Below are positions 1-9,110 of a DNA stretch of 64,000 bases, piece after piece. The notes under the pieces are model-generated. The model made no database searches. It was not told where the DNA came from and saw only the letters and a list, made by a program, of their open reading frames with translations. Position numbers and translations under genes: made by a program. The stretch lies in contig CBDCFF010000012.1 in NCBI GenBank assembly GCA_965216225.1, positions 1-64,000 of the forward strand. Direction: 5' to 3'. The stretch comes from 3107 sp965216225. GTDB taxonomy: Bacteria > Pseudomonadota > Alphaproteobacteria > Rhodobacterales > Rhodobacteraceae. The first letter of the stretch is position 1. Every line of letters starts with the position of its first letter.

Positions 1-1
1 T

Positions 2-851
2 TTCGGGCGCGGCGGCGTTGACAGCAGTTATCCGTCTGCAACCGGATACCCCCTTGCAGGGACGACCGCCAGGATGGAGCTGTATGCGCTGACCGGACTT
101 CTGCGGTATTCGCTGCCGTCGGATGTCAGCATCTATGGTGGCCTGCGCGCCCAGTCCGCAAAGGGTGGAGTCTCGGTGCCGACCATTCCCCATCCCACCC
201 TCGGCAGTGTTCCCATCAACTACGCCATGACGACCGATACCGACTATCAATGGGGCTATGTCGCCGGTGTCGCCTGTGAACGCCCCGACATCGCGCCGCG
301 CGTTGCGCTGACCTACAATTCGGAAATCACGCACGAACTGAATGCGAACGAAAGCCTTGCGCCGGGACCGACAGCCTTTGAGACAACCTTTGAAACCGTG
401 ATCCCTTGAACTTGAGTTCCAGACCGGAATCGCCGCCGACACCCTGCTGTTCGGTTCCGCCAAATGGCGGGAGTGGTCGGAATTCGACATTACGCCTGCC
501 GCTTATATGGCCGTGACCGGCAGTGCCCTGTCCGACATGAAGGCGGATATTGCCACCTATAATCCGGGTATCGGCCGCCGCTTCGGCAAAATCTGGTCCG
601 GGGCGATCATCGCCGGTTACGAACCGCGTACCGGCAAGGTTTACAGTACGGGCAGGGGCGACATCGGCAACCTCGGCCCGAAAGACGGTTACAGAAGCAT
701 TGGCGTTGCCGCGACCTATACCTTCGGCAATGCAGAGATACGCGGCGGCGTCCGGTATATCGACATTGGCGATGCCGTCACCACCATCGGCGCGGATTTT
801 TCCGGCAACAGCGCGGTCGCCGCAGGTATCCGCCTCGGCTATCACTTCTGA
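2..851 (+). pseudogene. FadL/OmpP1-like outer-membrane transport protein, 3' part, frameshifted
   Basis: The window opens inside this gene. One frame runs from base 2 to a stop at 407-409. The homologous sequence resumes one frame over at about 406 (LEFQTGIAADTLLFG onward) and ends at 851 with the terminal Phe typical of beta-barrel proteins (GIRLGYHF). Alternating Gly/aromatic strands and the order of the two pieces fit the C-terminal half of FadL/OmpP1 long-chain fatty-acid or hydrophobic-compound porins. The break lies around 400-410 and could be a real inactivating mutation or a sequencing error. The family call rests on overall pattern and is moderately sure. Confidence 0.6.
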
Positions 852-866
852 TCCGGTCCGCCGCAA

Positions 867-894
867 GCCCCGGAAAAGCGCCGGGGGCGGTTTT
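867..894 (+). terminator. Probable rho-independent terminator after the FadL-like gene
   Basis: A GC-rich stem pairs gccccgg (867-873) with ccgggggc (881-888), with one bulged G, and is followed by ggtttt. It starts 15 bases after the stop at 851 and separates this gene from the next one at 954. Confidence 0.5.
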
Positions 895-953
895 CCCGTT
901 TGACGCCCGCGATCCCGCCAGCTACCAGATGCCGGACTGGCGAGGAACACGCA

Positions 954-1814
954 ATGCTCTACGACACTGCGCAGGACTGGCGATCGGCGGACGCAAGGCA
1001 GGTCATGCTGTTCGGCATGTCCGGCCTCGGGAAAACCCATGTTTCCAACATCCTGCGCGAAAGCGGCGACTGGTTTCACTACTCGGTCGATTATCGCATC
1101 GGCACCCGCTACATGGGCGAGCACATTACCGACAATTTCAAGCACGAGGCAATGAAAGTCCCGCTCTTGCGCAAGCTGCTGCTGTCGGATTCCGTCCTTA
1201 TCCAGTCCAACATCACCTTCAACAACCTTGCCCCGCTCTCGACCTATATGGGCAAACCCGGCGCCGTCGGGAAGGGCGGCCTGCCCTTTGACGAGTACAT
1301 GCGCCGACAGGCCCTGCACAGGCAGGCGGAAACCAGCGCGATGCTGGACACCGAACATTTCATCGCCCGCGCCCGCGCGCTTTACGGCTACAGGAATTTC
1401 ATTTGCGACAGCAGCGGGTCCATCTGCGAGGTGGTTGATCCCGGCGACCCTTCGGACCCGGTGCTGACCGCCCTGTCAAGGCGCCTGCTGATCGTGTGGA
1501 CCGAAGGCTCGGACGAACATGCGGACGAGTTGATCCGGCGCTTTGGCCGCGCCCCCAAACCGATGTACTATCCTCCCGGTCGCCTGCGGGCGTTGTGGCA
1601 GGAATACCTGTCCGGCAACGCCCTTGCGGAAGAGGATGTCGAGCCGGACGAATTCATGCGCTTCGCCTATGCACGGGCATTGCAGGACCGGCAGCCGCGC
1701 TATCGGGCGATGGCCGAAAACTGGGGAATTACCGTCAGCGCGAAAGACCTCGCTGCGGTGCAAAGCTCCGGGGATTTCGTGGAACTGATCGCCCGGGCCC
1801 TTGAGAAGCACTGA
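954..1814 (+). CDS. P-loop ATPase-like protein of unknown role, upstream of metA
   Basis: A 286-residue protein with a Walker A motif close to the N-terminus (GMSGLGKT, about residues 22-29). A well conserved core follows (DYRIGTRYMGEHI; CDSSGSICEVVDP). I chose the ATG at 954 because gagga lies about 8 bases upstream and the P-loop then sits at the usual place near the start; an in-frame upstream extension to 900 lacks such a site. It precedes metA by about 46 bases on the same strand, a pairing I recall as common in Rhodobacteraceae. The biochemical function is unknown to me; kinase-like or AAA-like activity is possible. Confidence 0.75.
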   Translation: MLYDTAQDWRSADARQVMLFGMSGLGKTHVSNILRESGDWFHYSVDYRIGTRYMGEHITDNFKHEAMKVPLLRKLLLSDSVLIQSNITFNNLAPLSTYMGKPGAVGKGGLPFDEYMRRQALHRQAETSAMLDTEHFIARARALYGYRNFICDSSGSICEVVDPGDPSDPVLTALSRRLLIVWTEGSDEHADELIRRFGRAPKPMYYPPGRLRALWQEYLSGNALAEEDVEPDEFMRFAYARALQDRQPRYRAMAENWGITVSAKDLAAVQSSGDFVELIARALEKH

Positions 1815-1860
1815 CCAGAACCCTGTCCGAACCCTTCTCGTGAGAGAGCCCGTTTCCACC

Positions 1861-2778
1861 ATGCCCATCAATCTTCCCTCCAGCCTGCCCGCCTTCGACA
1901 TTCTGTCGAACGAAGGCGTCATGGTGATTGGCGAAGGCCGCGCCGCGCGTCAGGACATCCGCCCGCTGCGGATCGGGCTTCTGAACCTGATGCCAAAGAA
2001 AATCCAGACAGAGACGCAGTTCGCCCGACTGATCGGCGCCACGCCGTTGCAGATCGAACTCTCGCTGGTGCGGATGAGCGCGCACGAGACAAAAAACACC
2101 GCCGCCGATCACATGGAGGCGTTCTATCGCCCGTTCAGCGCCGTGCGGGACGAAAAGTTCGACGGCCTGATCATCACCGGCGCCCCTGTCGAGCATCTCG
2201 AATTTGCCGAAGTGACCTATTGGGACGAACTGAAACAGGTCATGGACTGGACCCGGACCAGTGTGCACTCCACTTTCGGGGTATGCTGGGGCGGCATGGC
2301 CATGGTCAACCACTTCCACGGCATTCCGAAGCACATGCTGGACGCCAAGGCTTTCGGCTGTTTCCGCCATCGGAATCTGGCCCCGGCCTCGCCCTATCTG
2401 CGCGGCTTTTCGGATGACTGCGTGATCCCGGTCAGCCGCTGGACGGAAGTTCGCCAGGATGAGATCGACGACTGTCCGGGGCTGATCACCCTGCTTGGGT
2501 CGGACGATACCGGCCCTTGCCTCGTGCAGGACACGGATCGCAACGCACTTTATATTTTCAACCACCTCGAATATGACAGCGGCACGCTGAAGGAAGAATA
2601 TGACCGCGATGTCGGGAATGACGCCTTGATCAACGTGCCTGTCAACTACTACCCCGACGACAATCCGTCGAACGTGCCGATGAATCGCTGGCGCAGCCAT
2701 GCGCATCTGCTTTACGGGAACTGGATCAACGACATCTACCAGACCACGCCGTTCGACATTTCGGCGATCGGCGCCTGA
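1861..2778 (+). CDS. metA: Homoserine O-acyltransferase MetA, predicted acetyl-CoA type
   Basis: This enzyme acylates L-homoserine, the first committed step of methionine synthesis. The 305-residue protein has the glutamine-amidotransferase-like MetA fold with nucleophile Cys142 (GVCWGG) and the His-x-Glu pair in FNHLEYD. Residue 111 is Glu (TGAPVEHLEF). In this family Glu111 marks acetyl-CoA users, while Gly111 marks succinyl-CoA users such as E. coli MetA, so I predict O-acetylhomoserine as product. The start at 1861 gives the canonical N-terminus MPINLPSSLPAF and correct family numbering; an open extension to 1801 overlaps the upstream gene and looks spurious. Confidence 0.93.
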   Translation: MPINLPSSLPAFDILSNEGVMVIGEGRAARQDIRPLRIGLLNLMPKKIQTETQFARLIGATPLQIELSLVRMSAHETKNTAADHMEAFYRPFSAVRDEKFDGLIITGAPVEHLEFAEVTYWDELKQVMDWTRTSVHSTFGVCWGGMAMVNHFHGIPKHMLDAKAFGCFRHRNLAPASPYLRGFSDDCVIPVSRWTEVRQDEIDDCPGLITLLGSDDTGPCLVQDTDRNALYIFNHLEYDSGTLKEEYDRDVGNDALINVPVNYYPDDNPSNVPMNRWRSHAHLLYGNWINDIYQTTPFDISAIGA

Positions 2779-2851
2779 TCCGTATCGGGCGCTGGACCCG
2801 CCGGGTCTGCTGACCTAACCTGCACGGGAAATTTCGTTTCGGGAGGCTCCA

Positions 2852-3654
2852 ATGACCACAGCAATCCTGACCACCTGCATCGGCGCCTATCCCAAGCCGG
2901 ATCATGTACCGGTCCGCGACTGGTTTCAGGGCAACGGTGCAATGACTTCCGAAGGGGGTGCGGCGACGCGCGCCGCAAGCAGGGTGATCGCGGAAGACAA
3001 TGAAGAGACCGAAAGGCTTTATGTCAGAGCGACCGGCGAGGCGGTCACGGATCAGGCAAGCTGCGGCATCGACATCCCCACCGATGGCGAACAGCGGCGT
3101 GAAAACTACATTCATTATCATTGCCGGCATCTGAACGGTTTCGACTTCGCGAATCTGACAAGGCGCAGCTTGCGGGACGGTGCATATACCGCCGAACTGC
3201 CGACGATCCGGGCAAGGATAAGCCCGAATGGCGATCATTTTCTTCCCCATGACTATCAGGTCGCACAAGCCTTTACCGACCGGCCGGTAAAGATCACCGT
3301 GCCCGGCCCGATGACAATCATGGATACCTGTGCGAATGCGTTCTACGACGATGAACGACGGCTTGCCTTCGATCTGGCGGACGCGCTGAATCATGAGATC
3401 CGGGCCATGGCCGACGCCGGGTGCAGGTTCATCCAGGTGGATGAGCCGCTCTTTGCCCGCAATGTGAAGCGGGCGCTGGAGTATGGTGTGGAATGCCTCG
3501 ACCGTTGCTTTGACGGGGTTCCCGACGATGTGACCCGTGTCATGCACATGTGCTGCGGCTACCCCGACCACCTGGACGACACCGAATATCCAAAGGCCGA
3601 CCCGGCCTGTTATCCTGAACTTGCCGCAGCGGTGGATGGCTCAACCGTGAACCA
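2852..3654 (+). pseudogene. MetE-type (cobalamin-independent) methionine synthase domain protein, truncated by an IS
   Basis: The start at 2852 follows a good ribosome site (cgggaggc). The protein matches the C-terminal catalytic domain family of cobalamin-independent methionine synthase (VPGPMTIMDTC; FIQVDEPLF; HMCCGYP with the first His/Cys zinc ligands). Homology stops abruptly after AAAVDGSTVNQ at base 3654, where insertion-sequence DNA begins, and translation then runs into a stop at 3668-3670. The missing 3' part, probably 80-100 codons, should hold the remaining zinc ligands (Glu and Cys), so the product is likely inactive. The rest of the gene is not found on the far side of the IS cluster, so DNA was lost or rearranged. 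Confidence 0.8.
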
Positions 3655-4486
3655 GGGTCAGGACTCATAGCCAGAATATGACGGTTGCAGCGATGTATAT
3701 GGCGGATTTGAATATATGTGCGCATCGGTCATAGCGCATCGCGATGCGCCTCCAATCCTTGAGTTTTGCGAACAGGTTTTCAACCTTGTGCCGCCTCTTG
3801 TACGTTTCGGCGCAGTGGGGGATGGTTTGTTGCGGTTTTTCCTTGAAGGGATGCAAACCTCAATCTTCTGATCTTCAATGATTTTTCGAACCTTTGCGCT
3901 GTCGTAGCCCCGATCCGCGATCAGAACCCTGGCCGCAGGCAGGTTGGGCAGCAAAACATCCGCGCCCTGGAAGTCGCTACGCTGACCCGCCGTCAGATGC
4001 AGCCTGACAGGGCGACCCGCACAGTCTCCAACGACATGCAGTTTCGTATTCAGTCCTCCCTTTGTACGCCCGATCAGGCGTGGCTCGGACCCCCCTTTTT
4101 GAGGCTGGACGCCGTGCGATGTGCTTTGAGATGGGTTGCGTCAATCATGAGGGTGTCGGCGTCCGGGCCAGAGGGGTTGGCCAATTCTTCGAAAATTCGT
4201 TCGAAAATACCTTTGCGGGACCAGCGCACAAACCGATTGTAGAGCGTTTTGTGAGGGCCGTATTCGGCAGGCGCATCGCGCCAGCGTTAACCGTTGCGAA
4301 TAATGAGAATAATACCACTCAACACACGACGGTCATCGACCCTGGGCTTGCCATGGGACTTGGGAAAGAAGGGCCCAAGGCGCGCTGTTTGTGCCTCCGT
4401 CAGCCAGAAAGGATCGCTCATGTCACTACTCCGTTTTGCAGAACACTGATTCACACGTTCAAAACAAAGTCAATGGGTCCTGAGCC
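3655..4486. mobile_element. Degenerate IS5-family (IS427-like) insertion sequence
   Basis: Terminal inverted repeats are GGGTCAGGACTCAT at 3655-3668 and, on the other strand, GGCTCAGGACCCAT at 4486-4473 (12 of 14 identical). The 832-bp span, the ends and the encoded transposase fit the IS427 group of IS5. No convincing target duplication is visible: the flanks are ...acca on the left and tagg... on the right. The right flank is unrelated to the interrupted methionine-synthase gene, so the insertion was followed by deletion or recombination with neighbouring IS remnants. Confidence 0.8.
3658..4421 (-). pseudogene. IS5/IS427-type transposase, decayed
   Basis: Reading leftward from the ATG at 4421, the N-terminus (MSDPFWLTEAQTARLGPFFP) is a typical IS5-group DDE transposase start. 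An in-frame TAA at 4289-4287 interrupts it. A frame change then occurs near an A5G6 run around 4100, which could be the programmed orfA/orfB shift of this group. The DDE segment continues (LIADRGYDSAKVRKI). A second shift at about 3835-3860 precedes the C-terminal part (CAETYKRRHKVENLFAKLKDW). The early stop and the second shift make it non-functional. Confidence 0.8.
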
Positions 4487-4629
4487 TAGGCGCAACAGGG
4501 GCGGCCACAACACGGGCAGGTGGCGGCGCGGACGAAATGTTGTCAGACACGGCGTCTGGCGAAAGCGGTATCTGTGAGGGCATGACCATGGGGTCGTTCT
4601 CCGGTGCCTCAAGTGTAAACTTCAGCCAG
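4487..4629. other. Unassigned sequence between two IS remnants
   Basis: About 140 bases lie between the IS5-type right end and the IS30-type remnant. On the minus strand an open frame here encodes a Pro/Ala-rich tail (SAPPPARVVAAPVA) that runs into the IS end. It could be the broken end of a former host gene, but nothing in it is recognisable. Confidence 0.4.
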
Positions 4630-4635
4630 TAATAT

Positions 4636-5195
4636 GGCTCACGACGATTGCCACGGAGGGGACGGTCGAAGCGGCAGACCGCGCCGTTCCCGGGCACCGG
4701 GAAGGGGACTTGATCATTGGCCTCGAAAGTTCGGCCACAGGCACGCTGGTCGAACGCACCACCCGCTTTACTCTTCTGCTGCACCTGCCGCCAATGCCCG
4801 GTCATGGCACTGGTCCCCGGCCGAAGAATGGACTGGCGCCGGCAGGCCATGGTGCAGAAGCTGTCCGCGTGGCGATTGCAAGATCAATCACAGGACTGCC
4901 CGGGCATTTGAAGAAATCCCTGACATGGGATCAGGGTGCGGAAATGGCCCGGCATGAAAAACCGAAGGACGACACAGGGGTCCGGATCTGCTTCTGTGAC
5001 CCTCAAAGCCCCTGGCAGCGCGGCAGCAACGAAAACACGAGCGGGCTTTTGCGACAGTACTTTCCAAAAGGCACAGACCTTGGCGGCCACAGCAGGGACG
5101 AACTGGAGGCCGTCGCCTGCACCCTGAACTGTCGCCCGGGAAAAACGCCTGGTTGGAAAACTCCAGCTGAAGCATTGGACCAAGTCTTGATATGA
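4636..5195 (+). pseudogene. IS30-family transposase, C-terminal DDE remnant
   Basis: The reading frame from about 4680 encodes the catalytic part of an IS30-type transposase: GHREGDLIIGLES (first Asp; a Trp is usual where Arg is seen), SLTWDQGAEM (second Asp), CDPQSPWQRGSNENTSGLLRQYFP (catalytic Glu), and the tail WKTPAEALDQVL ending at 5195. The N-terminal helix-turn-helix half is absent, so this is a fragment. It abuts an IS3-type remnant directly downstream. Confidence 0.8.
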
Positions 5196-5205
5196 GGTAT
5201 CAAAC

Positions 5206-5534
5206 AACCGTTGCGACCACCGATTGAAGCCGCCCTCTACCTGTCGATCCGCTATAACGAGCGTCTGGCCGCGACTGGCATCGAGCCGTCGGTCGGCAGC
5301 GTCGGGGGCTCGTATGACAACGCCCTCGCAGAGACCATGAATGGCCTCTGCAAAACCGAACCGGTTCATCGCAAAGGCCCTTGGCGCAACATGCAGGACT
5401 TGGAAATGGCAACGCCGGGATGGGTTGACCGGTTCAACAATCGACGTCTGCCGGGCCCCATCGGAAACATCCCGCCAGCCGACGCAGAAGCGAATTACCA
5501 TGCGCAGCGCAGCGCGTTCGACAGGGTCGCGTGA
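5206..5534 (+). pseudogene. IS3-family transposase (OrfB), C-terminal remnant
   Basis: The frame encodes the end of an IS3-group integrase-type transposase: YLSIRYNERLAATGIEPSVG, DNALAETMNGLCKTE (with the catalytic Glu), WVDRFNNRRL and IGNIPPADAEANY, stopping at 5532-5534. The N-terminal catalytic half is missing, and the join to the IS30-type remnant is abrupt. It is a decay product with no visible terminal repeats. Confidence 0.8.
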
Positions 5535-5713
5535 AATGAAGCCAAAGGTCGCCGGGAAAACCGGGGCGATTCAGGGCGGACGAACGACATGACGGTTCCC
5601 GAAGGTAATTGCGACCGGGGCCCTGGACCGGCAGCGCAATCGGATGGTGGGGATTCATCCGATCTGCGGCGTGATTAAGATGGTGTTCACACCTGTCTGG
5701 GATCGTTCCCCGG

Positions 5714-5726
5714 ATGAGTCACTCAT
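5714..5726. promoter_or_regulatory. 13-bp perfect palindrome abutting the kinase start
   Basis: ATGAGTCACTCAT is symmetrical around its central C and ends immediately before the possible ATG at 5727. It could be an operator for a dimeric regulator of the hybrid kinase gene. No regulator can be assigned from sequence alone. Confidence 0.4.
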
Positions 5727-5738
5727 ATGGGCGGAACC

Positions 5739-7973
5739 ATGCCGGAACGCGATGAGGGTCTTTCGACCCCTGCCGAAATACCAGCATCGCAGTCGCGAAT
5801 CCGGGCATTGCTGGCCGAACTGGGCCAGTTGCATGGCAATCCCGGCCTCGGGCTGGGCAGCACCGGCGCGCTTGTGTGCGATCTGGACTTTCCGATGGCC
5901 ATTCGCCTGGTGTCGGGTTTCGCCGCCGGCCCGAATGGCGTCGCGATGTATGATCCGGCGAATCGCCTGATCTTCGCCAATGAACTGTATCGGAACTATT
6001 TCGCCCTTTCGTCGGCGGACCTGGCCGGGCTGGAATATGCGGATATTCTGCGTGACGGTCTGGCGTCAGGGCATTTCGACCCGCAGGGTCTGGCAAGGGC
6101 CGAATGGTGCAGGGCCCTGCTCGACCGCTGCGAGGAAGCCCTGCCACCGTCGCACACGATCCGCCTGTCGGACGGGCGTTACATCCTGCTGATCGACATT
6201 CAGACGGCGTTGGGCGACAGAACCTCCATCGCCATCGACACGTCCGAAGCAGTGTTGGCCGGGCAGGAGCTGGAGACCGCGCGCGCCCGCGCCGAAACCT
6301 CGTATCGCGCGAAATCCGCCTTCCTCGCCAGCATGAGTCATGAAATACGAACCCCGATGAACGGTGTCGTCGGGATGGCGGAACTGCTTTGCGATACCGA
6401 ACTGAGCGGCGAGCAGAAGCTGTATGCCGATACGATCCGCAGTTCGGGCGAGGCGCTTCTGGTCATCATCAACGACATTCTCGACTATTCCAAGATCGAG
6501 GCGGGCAAGCTGGCGCTGCACCCTGAACCGTTTGATCTGGAACGCTGCATTCATGAGGTCGTGACGCTTCTGAAACCCGGTGCGAGAGAGAAACAGATCG
6601 ACCTGCTGGTGGATTTCGACATGTTCCTGCCACCCTGCTTTGTCGGCGATCCGGGCCGTATCCGCCAGGTGCTGACCAATCTGATCGGAAATGCCGTCAA
6701 GTTCACGACCGAAGGCCATGTCATGGTGCGGGTTGTCGGTTATCAGCCGGACGATTCGGGAAAGACGCAGGTTCACATCTCGGTCGAGGATACCGGGATC
6801 GGCATACCCGAAGGCGGGATCGGCGATATTTTCAGCGAGTTTCAGCAAGTGGACGACATGCGCAGCCGTCAGTTCGGCGGCACCGGGCTGGGGCTGTCGA
6901 TCAGCAAGCAGATCATCGAACTGATGGGCGGCGAAATCTGGGTCGATTCGACCGAGGGCGAGGGATCCTGCTTTGGCTTCCGGATCCAGATGGATCCATC
7001 CCGTGACATGAACTGGCAGGCGATACGATTGCCCGCAGGAATGCGCCATGTGACCATTGCAACCCGGAGCGAGATGACCGGCCTGATCCTGCAACGCCAG
7101 CTTAACGCGATGGGGGCCGCCACGACGGTGCTGCGCTCTGCCGAAGAGGCGCTGCGACTTTGCAATGTGCGCACCGATCTGATGATCGCCGAGATGGACC
7201 TGCCGAACCTGACAACGTCCGAATTCACCGAACGCGCCCACCGCGCCGCGCCGGACCTGCCGGTCGTGCTGATGTCCGGTCTCAATCAGCCCCGGCTGGA
7301 GGCGTTTGCCGGAACCGGCGTGTGCAGGATTGTTCAGAAACCCATGTCCAGGGGGGATGTCCTGTCGCTGATCAGGTATCTGGAACCGGAGGCAAGGCTG
7401 TCTGCACCGGCGCCGGCATCGGCGCGCAGCCGCCCGCAGGCCGTTGCAGCCCCCGGATCCACGGCGCGGGCGATGCGGGTGCTGGCGGCGGACGACAACA
7501 GGACCAATCGCCTGGTTTTTGAAAAGATGGTCGCGCCGCTTGAACTGGATCTGGTCTTCGCCGGTAACGGGCGCGAAGCGGTCGAACGCTATGAAACGCA
7601 TCGGCCCGATCTGATCTTCATGGATATTTCCATGCCCGAAATGGACGGGAAGGAAGCGACAGCCAGAATTCGCGAGGCAGCGAGCGGGCTGGGGCATCCG
7701 CACACGCCGATCATCGCGATGACGGCCTATTCGATGGCCGAGGAGACGCAGGAAATACTCGCGGCCGGGCTTGATGAGTATCTGGCCAAGCCGGTGCGCC
7801 GCAAGGACTTGCTGGAGATGATTGCAAAACATGCGCCCGAAGATTGCAGGTCGCCGGGGCAGCCGTTCGACGGAACCCGCGCGGCGGCGGCGGCCCGTCA
7901 GCCGGACCCGGCGCGCGGAAAAAGCGGAAAGACCCGCGTGTCGTCTTCCGGCAATTCCGGCGTGACGCCATGA
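5739..7973 (+). CDS. Hybrid sensor histidine kinase with PAS and two receiver domains
   Basis: Numbered from an ATG at 5727, the order is: a PAS-like segment (about 65-175, VAMYDPANRLIFAN), a short coiled linker, HisKA with phospho-acceptor His205 (SHEIRTPMN), HATPase with DTGIGIPEG and GTGLGLSISKQ boxes, a degenerate receiver (DLMIAEMDLP, about 440-560), and a canonical C-terminal receiver (AADDNRTNR; LIFMDISMPEMDG; AMTAYS; Lys in LAKPV). A basic, low-complexity tail follows. No membrane segment is visible, so it is probably cytosolic. The start is uncertain: 5739 has a weak ggcgga upstream, while 5727 has no ribosome site. The signal sensed and its output partner are unknown. Confidence 0.85.
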   Translation: MPERDEGLSTPAEIPASQSRIRALLAELGQLHGNPGLGLGSTGALVCDLDFPMAIRLVSGFAAGPNGVAMYDPANRLIFANELYRNYFALSSADLAGLEYADILRDGLASGHFDPQGLARAEWCRALLDRCEEALPPSHTIRLSDGRYILLIDIQTALGDRTSIAIDTSEAVLAGQELETARARAETSYRAKSAFLASMSHEIRTPMNGVVGMAELLCDTELSGEQKLYADTIRSSGEALLVIINDILDYSKIEAGKLALHPEPFDLERCIHEVVTLLKPGAREKQIDLLVDFDMFLPPCFVGDPGRIRQVLTNLIGNAVKFTTEGHVMVRVVGYQPDDSGKTQVHISVEDTGIGIPEGGIGDIFSEFQQVDDMRSRQFGGTGLGLSISKQIIELMGGEIWVDSTEGEGSCFGFRIQMDPSRDMNWQAIRLPAGMRHVTIATRSEMTGLILQRQLNAMGAATTVLRSAEEALRLCNVRTDLMIAEMDLPNLTTSEFTERAHRAAPDLPVVLMSGLNQPRLEAFAGTGVCRIVQKPMSRGDVLSLIRYLEPEARLSAPAPASARSRPQAVAAPGSTARAMRVLAADDNRTNRLVFEKMVAPLELDLVFAGNGREAVERYETHRPDLIFMDISMPEMDGKEATARIREAASGLGHPHTPIIAMTAYSMAEETQEILAAGLDEYLAKPVRRKDLLEMIAKHAPEDCRSPGQPFDGTRAAAAARQPDPARGKSGKTRVSSSGNSGVTP

Positions 7974-8085
7974 TGGTGCGGCGGGTCTGAGTTCCGGCGC
8001 ACTCCGGCGCTGTTGAACGAAAATGCCGGGGCTGGCGCAACCGGCCGATTCCCGCTATTCGGACACCGATTTCAGAGAGGAAAGC

Positions 8086-8979
8086 ATGAGTTCGGATTTC
8101 TTCGGGGAAAAGGCGCGGGCGTCGGAATGGTTCCTTGACCTGCGGAACAGGATCGTCGCGGCGTTCGGGCAACTGGAGGCCGGGCATGATCAGGGGCCTC
8201 TGTCGGACCGGCCGCCGGGCGGTTTCGAGGCGACACGGACGCGCCGCCATTCCGGGGACGGTACGGATGCCGGCGGCGGCCTGATGAGCGTGATCCGCAA
8301 CGGCCGCGTGTTCGAGAAGGCAGGCGTCAACGTATCGACGGTCCACGGTACGCTCGGCGACCGGGCGCAGGCGGCGATGGCGGCCCGCAAGGGCCTTCCG
8401 GGCATGGCCGAAGACCCGCGTTTCTGGGCATCGGGCATCAGCCTGGTCGCCCATATGCAGAACCCGCACTGTCCTGCGGTACACATGAATACACGCATGT
8501 TCTGGACGCCGCACGGGTGGTGGTTCGGGGGCGGGTCGGACCTGAACCCGTGTATCGAATACCCCGAGGACACCGCACATTTCCACGCGGTGCAAAAGAC
8601 CCATTGCGATCGCCACGGCTCCGGGCTTTATCCGCGCTTCCGGGACTGGGCGGATGAATATTTCCACATCGCGCACCGGAAACGCGCCAGGGGTGTGGGC
8701 GGCATATTCTTCGACGATTACACTACCGGAGACTGGGAAACGGATTTCGCTTTCGTTCAGGATGTTGGCCGCGCATTTCTGCCAGCATTCGTTCCGCTGA
8801 TCGAAAAACGCCGGAATCGGCAGTGGTCCGATGACGACAGAGAGGCGCAACTCATCCACCGCGGGCTCTATGCCGAATACAATCTCGTCTATGATCGCGG
8901 GACAAGATTCGGTCTGGAAACCGGGCACGATGCCGATGCCGTTCTGATGAGCCTCCCGCCCCTGGCGAAGTGGGTGTGA
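8086..8979 (+). CDS. hemF: Oxygen-dependent coproporphyrinogen III oxidase
   Basis: HemF converts coproporphyrinogen III to protoporphyrinogen IX in heme synthesis, using oxygen. The 297-residue protein carries the family signatures VFEKAGVNVSTVHG, VHMNTRMFW, WWFGGGSDLNP and GGIFFDDY, and ends with the expected LPPLAKW. I start it at the ATG at 8086, behind agaggaaa; an upstream in-frame ATG at 8023 adds a non-conserved tail. It appears single and faces mcd convergently. Confidence 0.95.
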   Translation: MSSDFFGEKARASEWFLDLRNRIVAAFGQLEAGHDQGPLSDRPPGGFEATRTRRHSGDGTDAGGGLMSVIRNGRVFEKAGVNVSTVHGTLGDRAQAAMAARKGLPGMAEDPRFWASGISLVAHMQNPHCPAVHMNTRMFWTPHGWWFGGGSDLNPCIEYPEDTAHFHAVQKTHCDRHGSGLYPRFRDWADEYFHIAHRKRARGVGGIFFDDYTTGDWETDFAFVQDVGRAFLPAFVPLIEKRRNRQWSDDDREAQLIHRGLYAEYNLVYDRGTRFGLETGHDADAVLMSLPPLAKWV

Positions 8980-9051
8980 TCTCTGCGGCGCAACGGTGCT
9001 CCGATCATGGCCGCACAGGAAAAAAGCCCCTTCTCTTCTGCCTAAATACTC

Positions 9052-9068
9052 TCGCGCCGGCGGCGCGA
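9052..9068. repeat. Short perfect hairpin between convergent hemF and mcd
   Basis: TCGCGCC and GGCGCGA form a 7-bp perfect stem around a 3-base loop. There is no T-run on either side, so a classical intrinsic terminator is not clear. It may still act as a transcript end or a stabilising hairpin. Confidence 0.4.
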
Positions 9069-9110
9069 AACAATCGCACGAAGTGCCGGAAGGTGTGGCG
9101 CGTCAGCGCC

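Noticed and set aside
1815..1860. SAM-II riboswitch expected before alphaproteobacterial metA
   Set aside because: Only 46 bases separate metA from the preceding gene and no SAM-II pseudoknot pattern was seen. Any such element would have to lie upstream of 954, and I saw none.
4100..4110. A5G6 run in the IS5-type transposase as evidence of inactivation
   Set aside because: In the IS427 group a shift here may be programmed, so only the early TAA and the later shift were counted as damage.
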